From Faecalibacterium duncaniae (GTDB lineage Bacteria; Bacillota; Clostridia; Oscillospirales; Ruminococcaceae): DNA of 64,000 nucleotides. The position numbers were made by a program, and so were the translations under genes. Shown here one piece after another: positions 33,449 through 40,870 of this stretch (its first letter is position 1; each line of letters starts with the position of its first letter). Under the pieces are notes generated by a model. It was given only the letters and a program-made list of their open reading frames with translations, did not search any database and was not told the DNA's origin. Location: positions 434,001 through 498,000 of the forward strand of contig NZ_CP048437.1 in assembly GCF_010509575.1 (NCBI RefSeq), in the 5' to 3' direction.

Positions 33449-33889
33449 TCAGCCGCCCAGCAGCCAGAGCACCCCACCGTAGACCACAGCGGCCAGCGTG
33501 CCGTACACGATGACTGGCCCTGCAATGGTGAACATCTTGGCTCCGGTGCCACAGACCCTGCCCTCGGGCTTGAACTCGATGGCGGCGCTGACCACGGCGT
33601 TGGCAAAGCCCGTGATGGGCACCAGCGAGCCTGCCCCGGCTTTGGCGGCAAGCTTCTGGTAGAGCCCCAGCGTGGTCAGCAGGGCCGACAGCACGATGAG
33701 GGTGCAGCTGGTCAGGGTACCGGCAAGCTGGGCTTCCAGCCCCATGCCAAGATACCACCCGCGCAGCACCTCGCCCAGCAGGCAGATGCCGCCGCCCACG
33801 CAGAAGGCCCACAGGCAGTCGGAGCCCAGAGGGGAGCGGGGGCCGACCTGTTTCACCCGCCGCGCGTATTCTTCCGCTGTCATCTTCAT
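33449..33889 (-). CDS. spoVAC: Stage V sporulation protein AC
   Basis: This 146-residue membrane protein begins MKMTAEEYARRVKQVGPRSP and has the SpoVAC segments LWAFCVGGGICLLGEVLRG and LVPITGFANAVVSAAIEFKPEG. SpoVAC is reported as a mechanosensitive part of the dipicolinate channel. ATG 33889 follows CCCGAGGTGACAGCG. The much longer frame running to 35305 is a GC-bias artefact that crosses two plus-strand genes. Confidence 0.93.
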   Translation of the reverse strand: MKMTAEEYARRVKQVGPRSPLGSDCLWAFCVGGGICLLGEVLRGWYLGMGLEAQLAGTLTSCTLIVLSALLTTLGLYQKLAAKAGAGSLVPITGFANAVVSAAIEFKPEGRVCGTGAKMFTIAGPVIVYGTLAAVVYGGVLWLLGG

Positions 33890-33964
33890 CGCTGTCACCT
33901 CGGGTTTAGGATGCCCCCGGAGAAACATAATATACAGAAAACGAACCGAGAAAGAAGGTCTCTT

Positions 33965-34885
33965 ATGAATCAGCAGCAACCCATCCACCGCCGCCGCCTG
34001 ACCCGGGCAGAGATCCGGAGGCGGCGACGCAACCGCACCATCCGCCGCATCGCCGGGCTGACCCTTGTGGTCTGCGTGGCCGTGGGCGGTGTGTCCTTCC
34101 TGCTTTCCCACCGCAAGGCCCCGGTGCCCACGGCAGATGCCGCCGGGAGCGCCGCCAGTAGTGCGGCCAGCAGCCTGCCGTTGGCTGCACCGAGCAGCAA
34201 GGCGGAGAGCAGTGCCGTGAGCGGAGCCGCCGCCGAGAGCGTGGAGAGCCGGGACAACCTGCTGGGCCTGACTGCCGCCGAGGCGAAGGCCATGCTGGCC
34301 GACCCGCTGATGATCCTTGTGAACCACACCAATAAGATGCCGGAAAACTACACCTTTGAGACCGCCGAGTGCGGCTCCAAGACCGCAGTGAACAGGACCC
34401 TGCAGACCGTGGCCTGCAATGCCTTTCTGGAGCTGCAGAAGGCTGCTGCCGCGGAGAACGTGACCGTCTGGATGCAGAGCGGCTACCGCAGCGTGTCCTA
34501 CCAGACCAATCTCTACGAGAAAAAGACCAACTATTATAAGCAGCAGGGCTATGACGATGCAAAGGCGAAGGAAATGGCTGCTGCCATCGTCAATCCGCCG
34601 GGCTATTCTGAGCACAACTGCGGCCTGGCTGCAGACCTGAACAGTCCCGAGCACACCGGCCTGGACGAGGGCTTTGAGAACACGGCTGCCTTCCGCTGGC
34701 TCTGCCAGCACGCCGGGGAGTACGGGTTCATCCTGCGCTACCCCAAGGGGGCCGAGGAGAAGACCGAGATCACCTACGAGCCCTGGCACTGGCGCTATGT
34801 GGGCGTGGAAAATGCCGCAAAGATCAACGCCAGCGGCCTGTGCTTTGAGGACTATATCGCCGCCCTGCAGCAGATCGCGGGCTGA
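33965..34885 (+). CDS. VanY-type D-alanyl-D-alanine carboxypeptidase
   Basis: This 306-residue protein has a very basic N-terminus, one membrane anchor (about residues 29-48), a Ser/Ala-rich linker and an M15 zinc peptidase domain. The domain shows SGYRSVSYQ, SEHNCGLAADLN (zinc ligands His and Asp near residues 217 and 224) and YEPWHWRYVG (catalytic Glu and zinc His near 272-275). It trims terminal D-Ala from peptidoglycan stem peptides outside the cell. ATG 33965 follows AGAAGGTCTCTT. It is divergent from spoVAC. Confidence 0.92.
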   Translation: MNQQQPIHRRRLTRAEIRRRRRNRTIRRIAGLTLVVCVAVGGVSFLLSHRKAPVPTADAAGSAASSAASSLPLAAPSSKAESSAVSGAAAESVESRDNLLGLTAAEAKAMLADPLMILVNHTNKMPENYTFETAECGSKTAVNRTLQTVACNAFLELQKAAAAENVTVWMQSGYRSVSYQTNLYEKKTNYYKQQGYDDAKAKEMAAAIVNPPGYSEHNCGLAADLNSPEHTGLDEGFENTAAFRWLCQHAGEYGFILRYPKGAEEKTEITYEPWHWRYVGVENAAKINASGLCFEDYIAALQQIAG

Positions 34886-34931
34886 GCGGCAAAGCGCTGG
34901 TGAAGAAACCGTAAAATCTTCTGCCTGCCGT

Positions 34932-34960
34932 TTGCAATTCGGGCTTTGATATGGTAAGAT
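34932..34960 (+). promoter_or_regulatory. Promoter of the DUF4358-like lipoprotein gene
   Basis: TTGCAA (34932-34937), a 17-base spacer and TAAGAT (34955-34960) lie about 74 bases before the start codon. Confidence 0.6.
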
Positions 34961-35033
34961 AACAATGGTTCGTTGTCGGAAACTCTTCCGCGTGGGCGAA
35001 CCGGTGTAAAATAGATAAAAGAGGGAATAATCC

Positions 35034-35606
35034 ATGAAACTTCGTGCTAAAATCATTCTGACCGCTGCTTCTCTGGCCCTGAGCTGTGCTCTGCTGGCCG
35101 GCTGCGGTTCTTCTTCCGGTTCTACCGCTTCTTCTGCCGCATCCTCTGAGCCTGCCTCCACTGTGCTGAGCCAGGCCTCCAGCATCCCGCTGGGCGAGGA
35201 CAACAGCACCGATGCCCTGAACGCACCGTTCGAGACCCTGCTGGATGCCAACCCCATCTCCAACCAGTTTGAAATCGCTGCCATGAACATTGAGTACGAT
35301 TTCAACCTGCCTGCTGAGGATGTGGTGAGCTACAAGGGCGTGAAGAGCAACGACAACGGCGATGCCGGCATGGTGCTGGTCGTGGAAGCTGCTGACGGCA
35401 AGGCTGAGGAGGTTGCAAACCAGCTGACTGCTTACCAGCAGGATCAGGTGGCGTTCTACGGCAACTACGCTGAGTTCGCACAGGCCCAGGAAAATGTGGA
35501 GAACGCCGTGATCGCCTTCAAGGACAACACCGTGGTCATGGTCATCGCTTCCAACGAGTGCACTGCCGATCTGGACAGCGCGGTGGACAGCGCACTGGGA
35601 GAGTAA
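35034..35606 (+). CDS. DUF4358-like lipoprotein
   Basis: This 190-residue protein has a lipoprotein signal with lipobox LLAGC (Cys near residue 24), a Ser/Ala-rich linker and a globular domain containing EIAAMNIEYDFNLPAEDV and VVEAADGKAEEVANQL. This pattern matches DUF4358, a small secreted family of Clostridia of unknown function. GAGGGAATAATCC precedes the ATG. A dispersed repeat follows directly. The family assignment is from memory. Confidence 0.7.
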   Translation: MKLRAKIILTAASLALSCALLAGCGSSSGSTASSAASSEPASTVLSQASSIPLGEDNSTDALNAPFETLLDANPISNQFEIAAMNIEYDFNLPAEDVVSYKGVKSNDNGDAGMVLVVEAADGKAEEVANQLTAYQQDQVAFYGNYAEFAQAQENVENAVIAFKDNTVVMVIASNECTADLDSAVDSALGE

Positions 35607-35631
35607 AATAAAACTGAATGGGGCTGCTGCA

Positions 35632-35708
35632 GGCCCTCTCCGTCAATGCTCCGCACTGCCGCCTCTCCCAAAGGGAGAGCTGACGAGCGCAGCGAGTGTG
35701 AGAGGGCA
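35632..35708. repeat. Dispersed palindromic repeat, copy 5
   Basis: It begins GCCCTCTCCGTCAATGCTCC, has CCTCTCCCAAAGGGAGAGC in the middle and ends GTGTGAGAGGGC. Confidence 0.8.
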
Positions 35709-35745
35709 TTTGCAGCAGCTCTTTTTTTAAAAGGAGGTCGAAGCC

Positions 35746-37164
35746 TTGGTTTTCAGCACCATCATCTTTCTGTTCCGGTTTCTTCCCATCACGCTGGCGC
35801 TGTATTACCTTGCGCCCGCAAAGCTCAAGAATACGGTGCTCTTTGTGTGCAGCCTGGTGTTCTACTGCTGGGGTGAGGTCCGGTTCTTCCCGGTCATGCT
35901 GGCCCTGATCCTCATCAACTATCTCTGCGGCCTGGGGTTGGAAGCGTTTGACGCAAAGCCCGGCGTGCGCAAGGTGCTGCTGCTGGTCGCCCTTGCAGCC
36001 AGCCTGGGGATGCTGTTCTACTTCAAGTACGCAAACTTTGTCCTGCGCAGCATCAACAGCCTGCTGGGCACCGGATTTGCGGCCATTCAGGGCATCAGCG
36101 TCCTGCCGCTGGGCATCAGCTTTTATACCTTCCAGACTCTTTCCTACACCATTGATGTCTACCGCCGGGAGGTAAAGACTGAGCACAACATCATCGACTT
36201 CGGCGCTTATGTTGTCATGTTCCCCCAGCTCATCGCGGGCCCCATCGTCAAGTATCGGGATGTCTCGGCCCAGCTGCACGTTTACAAGCATCGTTACAGC
36301 TTGCAGCAGATCGAGGAAGGCATGACCCTGTTCACCTTCGGTCTGGCAAAAAAGGTCTTGCTGGCGGATGCCGTCGGCGCGCTCTGGACGGATATCATCG
36401 GCATTGCCGACAGCCCTTCCGCCACCTTTGTGGGCCTTGCCAATGCGTCCACGCCGCTGGTCTGGCTGGGTGTCATCGCCTACTCGCTCCAGCTCTACTT
36501 TGATTTTTCCGGTTACTCCATGATGGCCATCGGTATGGGCAAGATGCTGGGCTTTGATTTCCCCCAGAACTTCAACTTCCCCTATATCTCCCGCTCCATC
36601 ACCGAGTTCTGGCGGCGCTGGCACATGACCCTTTCCGGCTGGTTCCGCGAGTATGTCTATATCCCGCTGGGCGGCAACCGCAAGGGCCTGAAGCGGCAGA
36701 TCTTCAACTTGTTCGTGGTGGAGCTGCTCACCGGCATCTGGCACGGTGCAGACTGGAACTTTATCTGCTGGGGCCTGTACTACTTTGTTTTGCTGGCTAT
36801 CGAAAAGCTGTTTTTGCTCAAGTATCTGGAAAAAGGCAGGATCTGGCCCCACATCTACACCATGTTCCTTGTGGTGGTGGGCTGGGCCATGTTTGTGGGC
36901 AATGAGGCCGGGGTGGGCTTCGGGCTGCTGTTCCGCAAGCTCTTCCTCCCCTCGGGCGGTGCGTCTCCGGTCTACTTCCTGCGCAACTACGGCGTGCTGC
37001 TGGCGGTCAGCATCCTGTGCTGCACCCCGTTCATTGAGAAGATCTGGAACGCCCTGCGCAAACACACCGTGACCCGTGTGGCTGCGGTGCTGGTGCTGCT
37101 GGTGCTCTCCACGGCGTATGTGGTGGGCAGCACCAACAGCCCGTTCCTGTATTTCAACTTCTGA
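35746..37164 (+). CDS. MBOAT family O-acyltransferase (AlgI/DltB-like)
   Basis: This 472-residue polytopic membrane protein belongs to the MBOAT family. It shows VLPLGISFYTFQTLSYTID, FPQLIAGPIVKYRD, the motif EFWRRWHMTLSGWFREY and the catalytic His in LLTGIWHGADWNFI. Members move acyl groups, often acetyl, across the membrane to polysaccharide or teichoic acid. The start is TTG 35746, set by AAAGGAGGTC seven bases before. It is paired with the DHHW gene 13 bases downstream, the arrangement of AlgI with AlgJ/AlgX. The acceptor is unknown. Confidence 0.92.
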   Translation: MVFSTIIFLFRFLPITLALYYLAPAKLKNTVLFVCSLVFYCWGEVRFFPVMLALILINYLCGLGLEAFDAKPGVRKVLLLVALAASLGMLFYFKYANFVLRSINSLLGTGFAAIQGISVLPLGISFYTFQTLSYTIDVYRREVKTEHNIIDFGAYVVMFPQLIAGPIVKYRDVSAQLHVYKHRYSLQQIEEGMTLFTFGLAKKVLLADAVGALWTDIIGIADSPSATFVGLANASTPLVWLGVIAYSLQLYFDFSGYSMMAIGMGKMLGFDFPQNFNFPYISRSITEFWRRWHMTLSGWFREYVYIPLGGNRKGLKRQIFNLFVVELLTGIWHGADWNFICWGLYYFVLLAIEKLFLLKYLEKGRIWPHIYTMFLVVVGWAMFVGNEAGVGFGLLFRKLFLPSGGASPVYFLRNYGVLLAVSILCCTPFIEKIWNALRKHTVTRVAAVLVLLVLSTAYVVGSTNSPFLYFNF

Positions 37165-37177
37165 GGAGGGGAACTGA

Positions 37178-38347
37178 ATGGACAAGCATACAAAGAAAAC
37201 TCCCTCTCTGTTCCGGTATCCGGTGCTGGTGGCCTTCGGGCTGTTCTTTATCGGGCTGTTCGTGCTGGATATGGCCACGCCCGACCGCGCGTACAGTGAA
37301 CTGGAAAACACCACCCTGACCCAGCGGCCCAGGCTGACCGCCGTTTCCGCCGACGGGCTGAACAACTACTTCACCAGCTACACCCGATACGTCAAGGATC
37401 AGGTGTTTGGCCGCGACCAGTGGATCAGCCTGCAGAGCGCGGCGGAGACCACCCTCTTCCAAAAGACCCAGAGCGGCGGCATCCTGCTGGGCCGGGAGCA
37501 CATGATGTTCGCCCGGCATTACAGCATCCTGAAAAATGAGGAAAAGGGGATGGCCAAGAACCTTGCCGCCGTCCAGAGCCTTGCCCAGCGCTACCCGGGC
37601 AGGGTGAACCTCATGCTGGTGCCGTCGGCCTCGGTGGTCTACCCTGAGAATGTCCCGGCGGGGGCACCCCAGATCGATGAGAAGGGCATTCTGGAAGGCG
37701 TTGCCGCACAGGGGGAGGCCTACGGGCGGTTCATTGATGTTCTGCCCGCCCTGACGGAGCACAAAGAGGAATACCTCTACTACCGTACCGACCACCACTG
37801 GACGACGCTGGGGGCCTACTACGCCTACCAGCAGTTCTGTGAGACGCTGGGCCTGACCCCCTTTGACCGGGATGTCCACACGGCCGAGACCTGTGAGGAT
37901 TTCTACGGCACCCACTACTCCAAGACCCGCACCTGGAATGCCGAACCCGACACCATTACCTGGTACGACCTGCAGAACAGCCTGACGATCTGGAACGTCA
38001 CCGGCCCGGGCCAGCCCACCGAGGGTACCACCACCGGCCTGTATGATCTGGACAAGCTGAAGGTGTATGATAAGTACGCCATGTTCCTGCACGGCAACAA
38101 CGGCCTGAGCCGGGTGGAGGGTGATGGCGAGGGAAAGATCCTGGTCATTAAGGACAGCTATGCCAACAGCTTTGTACCCTACCTGACAGCCAACTATGCG
38201 GCCATCGACGTGGTGGATTTCCGCAACTATAACTATGGGCTGGACCAGCTCATTGCGGCCAACGACTACGACCAGATCCTTGTGCTGTACAGCTATGCCA
38301 GCTTTACCACCGACCCGTATCTCTACCGTGCGGGCGTGGCAGGCTGA
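37178..38347 (+). CDS. DHHW/AlgX-type SGNH-like protein
   Basis: This 389-residue protein has one N-terminal membrane anchor (about residues 16-33) and an extracytoplasmic domain with the DHHW motif in YYRTDHHWTTLGAYYAY. Near the end is a Ser-containing KDSYANSF that looks like an SGNH-hydrolase active site. Such proteins complete O-acetylation with an MBOAT partner: the MBOAT exports the acyl group and this protein puts it on the polymer. GAGGAGGGGAACTGA precedes ATG 37178. Co-transcribed with the MBOAT gene. Confidence 0.9.
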   Translation: MDKHTKKTPSLFRYPVLVAFGLFFIGLFVLDMATPDRAYSELENTTLTQRPRLTAVSADGLNNYFTSYTRYVKDQVFGRDQWISLQSAAETTLFQKTQSGGILLGREHMMFARHYSILKNEEKGMAKNLAAVQSLAQRYPGRVNLMLVPSASVVYPENVPAGAPQIDEKGILEGVAAQGEAYGRFIDVLPALTEHKEEYLYYRTDHHWTTLGAYYAYQQFCETLGLTPFDRDVHTAETCEDFYGTHYSKTRTWNAEPDTITWYDLQNSLTIWNVTGPGQPTEGTTTGLYDLDKLKVYDKYAMFLHGNNGLSRVEGDGEGKILVIKDSYANSFVPYLTANYAAIDVVDFRNYNYGLDQLIAANDYDQILVLYSYASFTTDPYLYRAGVAG

Positions 38348-38435
38348 GTGGGAAATTATTGCAGTGCTTTTCACCAAACTTTCGTTTGTTTTTTCATGCG
38401 ACTTTCCGATTTTTGATGGTTTTTCACAAAATCCA

Positions 38436-38464
38436 TTGCATGAAACTGTGTGATGTAGTAATAT
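38436..38464 (+). promoter_or_regulatory. Promoter of the double-glycine peptide genes
   Basis: TTGCAT (38436-38441), a 17-base spacer and TAATAT (38459-38464) lie about 75 bases before the first peptide gene. Confidence 0.65.
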
Positions 38465-38539
38465 AAGGCTGGAAACCGGATGGTAAATTGGGAAAGAACA
38501 CCATCGGTTCAAGCTGCTCAAAAAAGGAGTATGAGACCT

Positions 38540-38884
38540 ATGAACAAGAACATGAATCTGCCTGCTGAATACGCAGTGCTTTCCGAAGAAGAGATGACCT
38601 ATACCCAGGGCGGTTCCGATATTGGCGGCTTTGCAACCACTGCCGCTACGGTCGTGGGTGCTGTGGTGCTGGGTGCCAGCTATATCTGGGGCATTTCCGC
38701 TTCCAAGGACTGGCTGAACAAGAAGAGCAACCGTGAGGGCAACCTCTTCACCGTTCTGGGCCGTGCCGCAGATGCTGTCGGCGAGGATATGTCCAAGTCC
38801 GCAGCCAACTTTGTCCGGGATGCCGTTTCCAGCACCATGGTGGTGGCGCTGGCTCCCCTGAGCGCTGTTCTGCTGATCCTGTAA
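38540..38884 (+). CDS. Double-glycine leader peptide, bacteriocin-like (copy 1)
   Basis: A 114-residue protein that begins with a leader ending LPAEYAVLSEEEMTYTQGG; the Gly-Gly lies at residues 24-25. The remaining 89 residues contain a hydrophobic helix (GAVVLGASYIWGIS), a basic stretch DWLNKKSNREGN, an amphipathic helix and a hydrophobic end. Such leaders are cut by C39-peptidase ABC transporters during export of bacteriocins and signal peptides. I prefer ATG 38540 (MNKNMN), ten bases after AAAAGGAG, over ATG 38531. The next gene encodes a homologue of the same length. No exporter is in the window. Confidence 0.75.
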   Translation: MNKNMNLPAEYAVLSEEEMTYTQGGSDIGGFATTAATVVGAVVLGASYIWGISASKDWLNKKSNREGNLFTVLGRAADAVGEDMSKSAANFVRDAVSSTMVVALAPLSAVLLIL

Positions 38885-38973
38885 GCCGGGAAAGTGGGAT
38901 ACCGGGTCTGTTTTCTGTAACTTGCGGTGTACGATGCACCGTGCAATAAATGCTTTTGTAAAGGAGTATTATT

Positions 38974-39318
38974 ATGGAAAAGAAGCTCATGCTGCCCGCG
39001 AACTACAACGTGATGAACGAAGAAGAAATGACCTATACCAGCGGCGGCGACGGTTTTACCGCTCCGTTTGCTGTGGGTTGGACGATTGGCGCAGTCATTT
39101 CTGTTGCAAACCTGATCTGGGGTCTGGATCAGACCCGTACCTGGATCAAGAACAACAAGAAGAACGGCGAGAATATCACCGATCTGGCAGCAAAGGGCAT
39201 CAATGCCGCTGCCGATTACATGGGCAAGTCCATCGGCAACGCAATCGTTGGCGTTTACACCGCTCTGAACCTGACCGGCTGGTGGCCCGTTACCGCGATC
39301 GCCTGGGTCACGGCCTGA
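38974..39318 (+). CDS. Double-glycine leader peptide, bacteriocin-like (copy 2)
   Basis: A 114-residue homologue of the gene 90 bases upstream, with leader LPANYNVMNEEEMTYTSGG and Gly-Gly at residues 24-25. The mature part again has a hydrophobic helix (VGWTIGAVISVANLIWGL), a basic Asn/Lys-rich stretch TWIKNNKKNGEN, an amphipathic helix and a Trp-rich hydrophobic end. The leader is better conserved than the mature part, as expected of substrates of one transporter. AAAGGAG lies seven bases before ATG 38974. A two-peptide bacteriocin or a paired secreted signal is possible; no immunity gene is evident. Confidence 0.75.
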   Translation: MEKKLMLPANYNVMNEEEMTYTSGGDGFTAPFAVGWTIGAVISVANLIWGLDQTRTWIKNNKKNGENITDLAAKGINAAADYMGKSIGNAIVGVYTALNLTGWWPVTAIAWVTA

Positions 39319-39361
39319 TCGCTCTGACCAGACAGCCCGGAGAACTCCAAAGAACAACACA

Positions 39362-39402
39362 GGGCGGCGGCTCTCCCCAAGCGGGCGGGCCGCCGCCTTT
39401 TT
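39362..39402 (+). terminator. Terminator after the peptide genes
   Basis: GGCGGCGG pairs with CCGCCGCC with a further GC-rich inner stem, followed by TTTTTTG. Confidence 0.85.
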
Positions 39403-39533
39403 TGTTCACAGATTGTTTCTGGAAAAATCCTGTCGTTTGGGGTATACTAGAGCCATAAGTAAGAATCACTCCTTCTTTTGAGGGAACTGACCGCCCCCGC
39501 AGAGGGTGCGGATAAAAAATGGAGGGAACCGAT

Positions 39534-39842
39534 ATGGCTGTTGTTACCATTACCAAAGAAAATTTTGAAGCCGAGGTGCTGCACAGCACAAAGCCTGTTT
39601 TGCTGGACTTTTGGGCCACCTGGTGCGGCCCCTGCCGGATGCTGAGCCCCATCGTGGACGAGGTGGCCGAGGAGCGCACCGATGTCAAGGTGGGCAAGGT
39701 CAATGTGGATGAACAGCCCGAGCTGGCCTCCCAGTTCGGCGTGATGAGCATCCCCACCCTGCTGGTGTTCCGCGACGGTAAGCTTGTGAATCAGGCTGTG
39801 GGTGCCCGCCCCAAGGCCGGTGTGCTGGCGCTGCTGGGCTAA
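39534..39842 (+). CDS. trxA: Thioredoxin
   Basis: This 102-residue protein has the thioredoxin fold with the active site WATWCGPCRM near residues 27-36, the cis-Pro segment MSIPTLLVFRDGK and an acidic VNVDEQPEL. It reduces protein disulphides using electrons from thioredoxin reductase, which is not in view. ATG 39534 follows ATGGAGGGAACC; the in-frame ATG 39519 overlaps that site. Length is normal. Confidence 0.95.
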   Translation: MAVVTITKENFEAEVLHSTKPVLLDFWATWCGPCRMLSPIVDEVAEERTDVKVGKVNVDEQPELASQFGVMSIPTLLVFRDGKLVNQAVGARPKAGVLALLG

Positions 39843-39905
39843 AAGAAAAAGAATCGAGCTGCATGGCCGCTGCCTGTTTTCGAATGGGCGGCGGCCTTTT
39901 TGCAC

Positions 39906-39934
39906 TTGACAATATGGCATATCTGCCATATACT
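39906..39934 (+). promoter_or_regulatory. Promoter with embedded operator of the toxin-antitoxin pair
   Basis: TTGACA (39906-39911), a 17-base spacer and TATACT (39929-39934). The spacer contains a perfect inverted repeat TATGGCA-4-TGCCATA (39913-39930), a clear site for self-repression by the antitoxin. Confidence 0.85.
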
Positions 39935-39965
39935 AAAAGGGGAAAAGTGTAGGGAGGATTTTGAA

Positions 39966-40349
39966 ATGGGACCGTTCGTGGTGGAATTTTATGAAACAAG
40001 AGATGGCCAGCGCCCTGCGGAAGATTTTTTGGATGAACTGGATATCAAAATGCGGAGCAAGCTGGTAATGACCCTAAAGGTTTTACAGGAACAGGGAAAC
40101 CGTCTGAGGGAGCCATACAGCAAGCATCTGGATGATGGGATTTTTGAGATCCGCGGAAAAGTTGGAACGGATATTTCGCGGGTCATGTATTTCTTCTATT
40201 ATGGAGGAAGGATCATTCTGACGAACGGCTTTATCAAAAAGACCCAGAAAACACCCAAGAGTGAAATTGAACGGGCAAAACAGTATCGGAAAGATTTTTT
40301 GGAAAGAGAGGGAGAAACAGATGAAAACACTGGATCTGTATTTGAATGA
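39966..40349 (+). CDS. HigB/RelE-type toxin (phage-derived Gp49-like)
   Basis: This 127-residue basic protein reads FVVEFYETRDGQRPAEDFLD, EPYSKHLDDGIFEIRGK, SRVMYFFYYGGRIILTNGF and KKTQKTPKSEIERAK. That is the HigB/Gp49 branch of the RelE-type mRNA interferases that cut mRNA on the ribosome. AGGGAGGATTTTGAA precedes ATG 39966. Its 3' end overlaps the antitoxin gene by 29 bases, so the toxin is first in the operon, as usual for HigBA. Confidence 0.9.
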   Translation: MGPFVVEFYETRDGQRPAEDFLDELDIKMRSKLVMTLKVLQEQGNRLREPYSKHLDDGIFEIRGKVGTDISRVMYFFYYGGRIILTNGFIKKTQKTPKSEIERAKQYRKDFLEREGETDENTGSVFE

Positions 40350-40626
40350 ACAGCTGAAAAATGAGGAGTTCCGCAAGGAGTGGGAAGAGAACCAGCCGGA
40401 AATGGATATCATCCGGGCGATGGCAGATGCACGCATTTCTCAGAACCTGACCCAGAAGGAGCTGGCCGAACGCACCGGCATCAATCAGGCGGATATCAGC
40501 AAGCTGGAAAATGGAACACGCAACCCATCTTTGAAGCTGCTGAAGCGTCTGGCAGACGGAATGGGAATGGACCTGAAGCTTGTGTTCACACCCAAAGAGC
40601 CGCAGAATCTGAAGCTTGCAAAATAA
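40321..40626 (+). CDS. HigA-type antitoxin, XRE family
   Basis: This 101-residue protein has a short N-terminal helical part that should bind the toxin and a helix-turn-helix QKELAERTGINQADISKLENG near residues 47-67. ATG 40321 follows GGAAAGAGAGGGAGAAACAG inside the toxin gene. It should neutralise the toxin and bind the palindrome in the promoter at 39913-39930. The helix-turn-helix pattern is well preserved, so the pair looks intact. Confidence 0.9.
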   Translation: MKTLDLYLNEQLKNEEFRKEWEENQPEMDIIRAMADARISQNLTQKELAERTGINQADISKLENGTRNPSLKLLKRLADGMGMDLKLVFTPKEPQNLKLAK

Positions 40627-40734
40627 GAAAGATGCCGGGTCGGTTTCCAATGCAGGAGACTGGCCCGGCCTTTTTGCATCCCCGGTTTTCGCTCTCCATC
40701 ATCTGTTTTGGCGCTGGGGTGAAATGATTTCGCC

Positions 40735-40818
40735 TTTCTGTACAAACGCACAGAAAAACGGTAAGATAGGGCTGAAAAGCTGTCACTTTCATACTTTACA
40801 ACTTTATCTTGATAAAGT
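40735..40818 (+). promoter_or_regulatory. Leader of the his operon with two palindromes
   Basis: TTTCTGT-8-ACAGAAA (40735-40756) overlaps a weak -35 (TGTACA, 40739-40744), with TAAGAT (40762-40767) 17 bases on. A second perfect palindrome ACTTTATC-2-GATAAAGT lies at 40801-40818. These are candidate operators. No T-box core or His-codon leader peptide was seen. Confidence 0.5.
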
Positions 40819-40870
40819 AAAATAAACAAAAGAAGTGGGAAATACGCAGAGAGGGAACGAGGAGATCGAG

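Noticed and set aside
33890-35305. Minus-strand frame extending spoVAC to 618 codons
   Set aside because: It runs antisense through two plus-strand genes with signals, motifs and ribosome sites; long open frames opposite GC-rich genes are expected.
35542-37365. 607-codon minus-strand frame
   Set aside because: Antisense to the MBOAT gene, no family look, His/Gln-rich shadow composition.
40735-40870. Histidine T-box or His-codon attenuator before the his operon
   Set aside because: No TGGNACCGCG core and no run of His codons on the plus strand.
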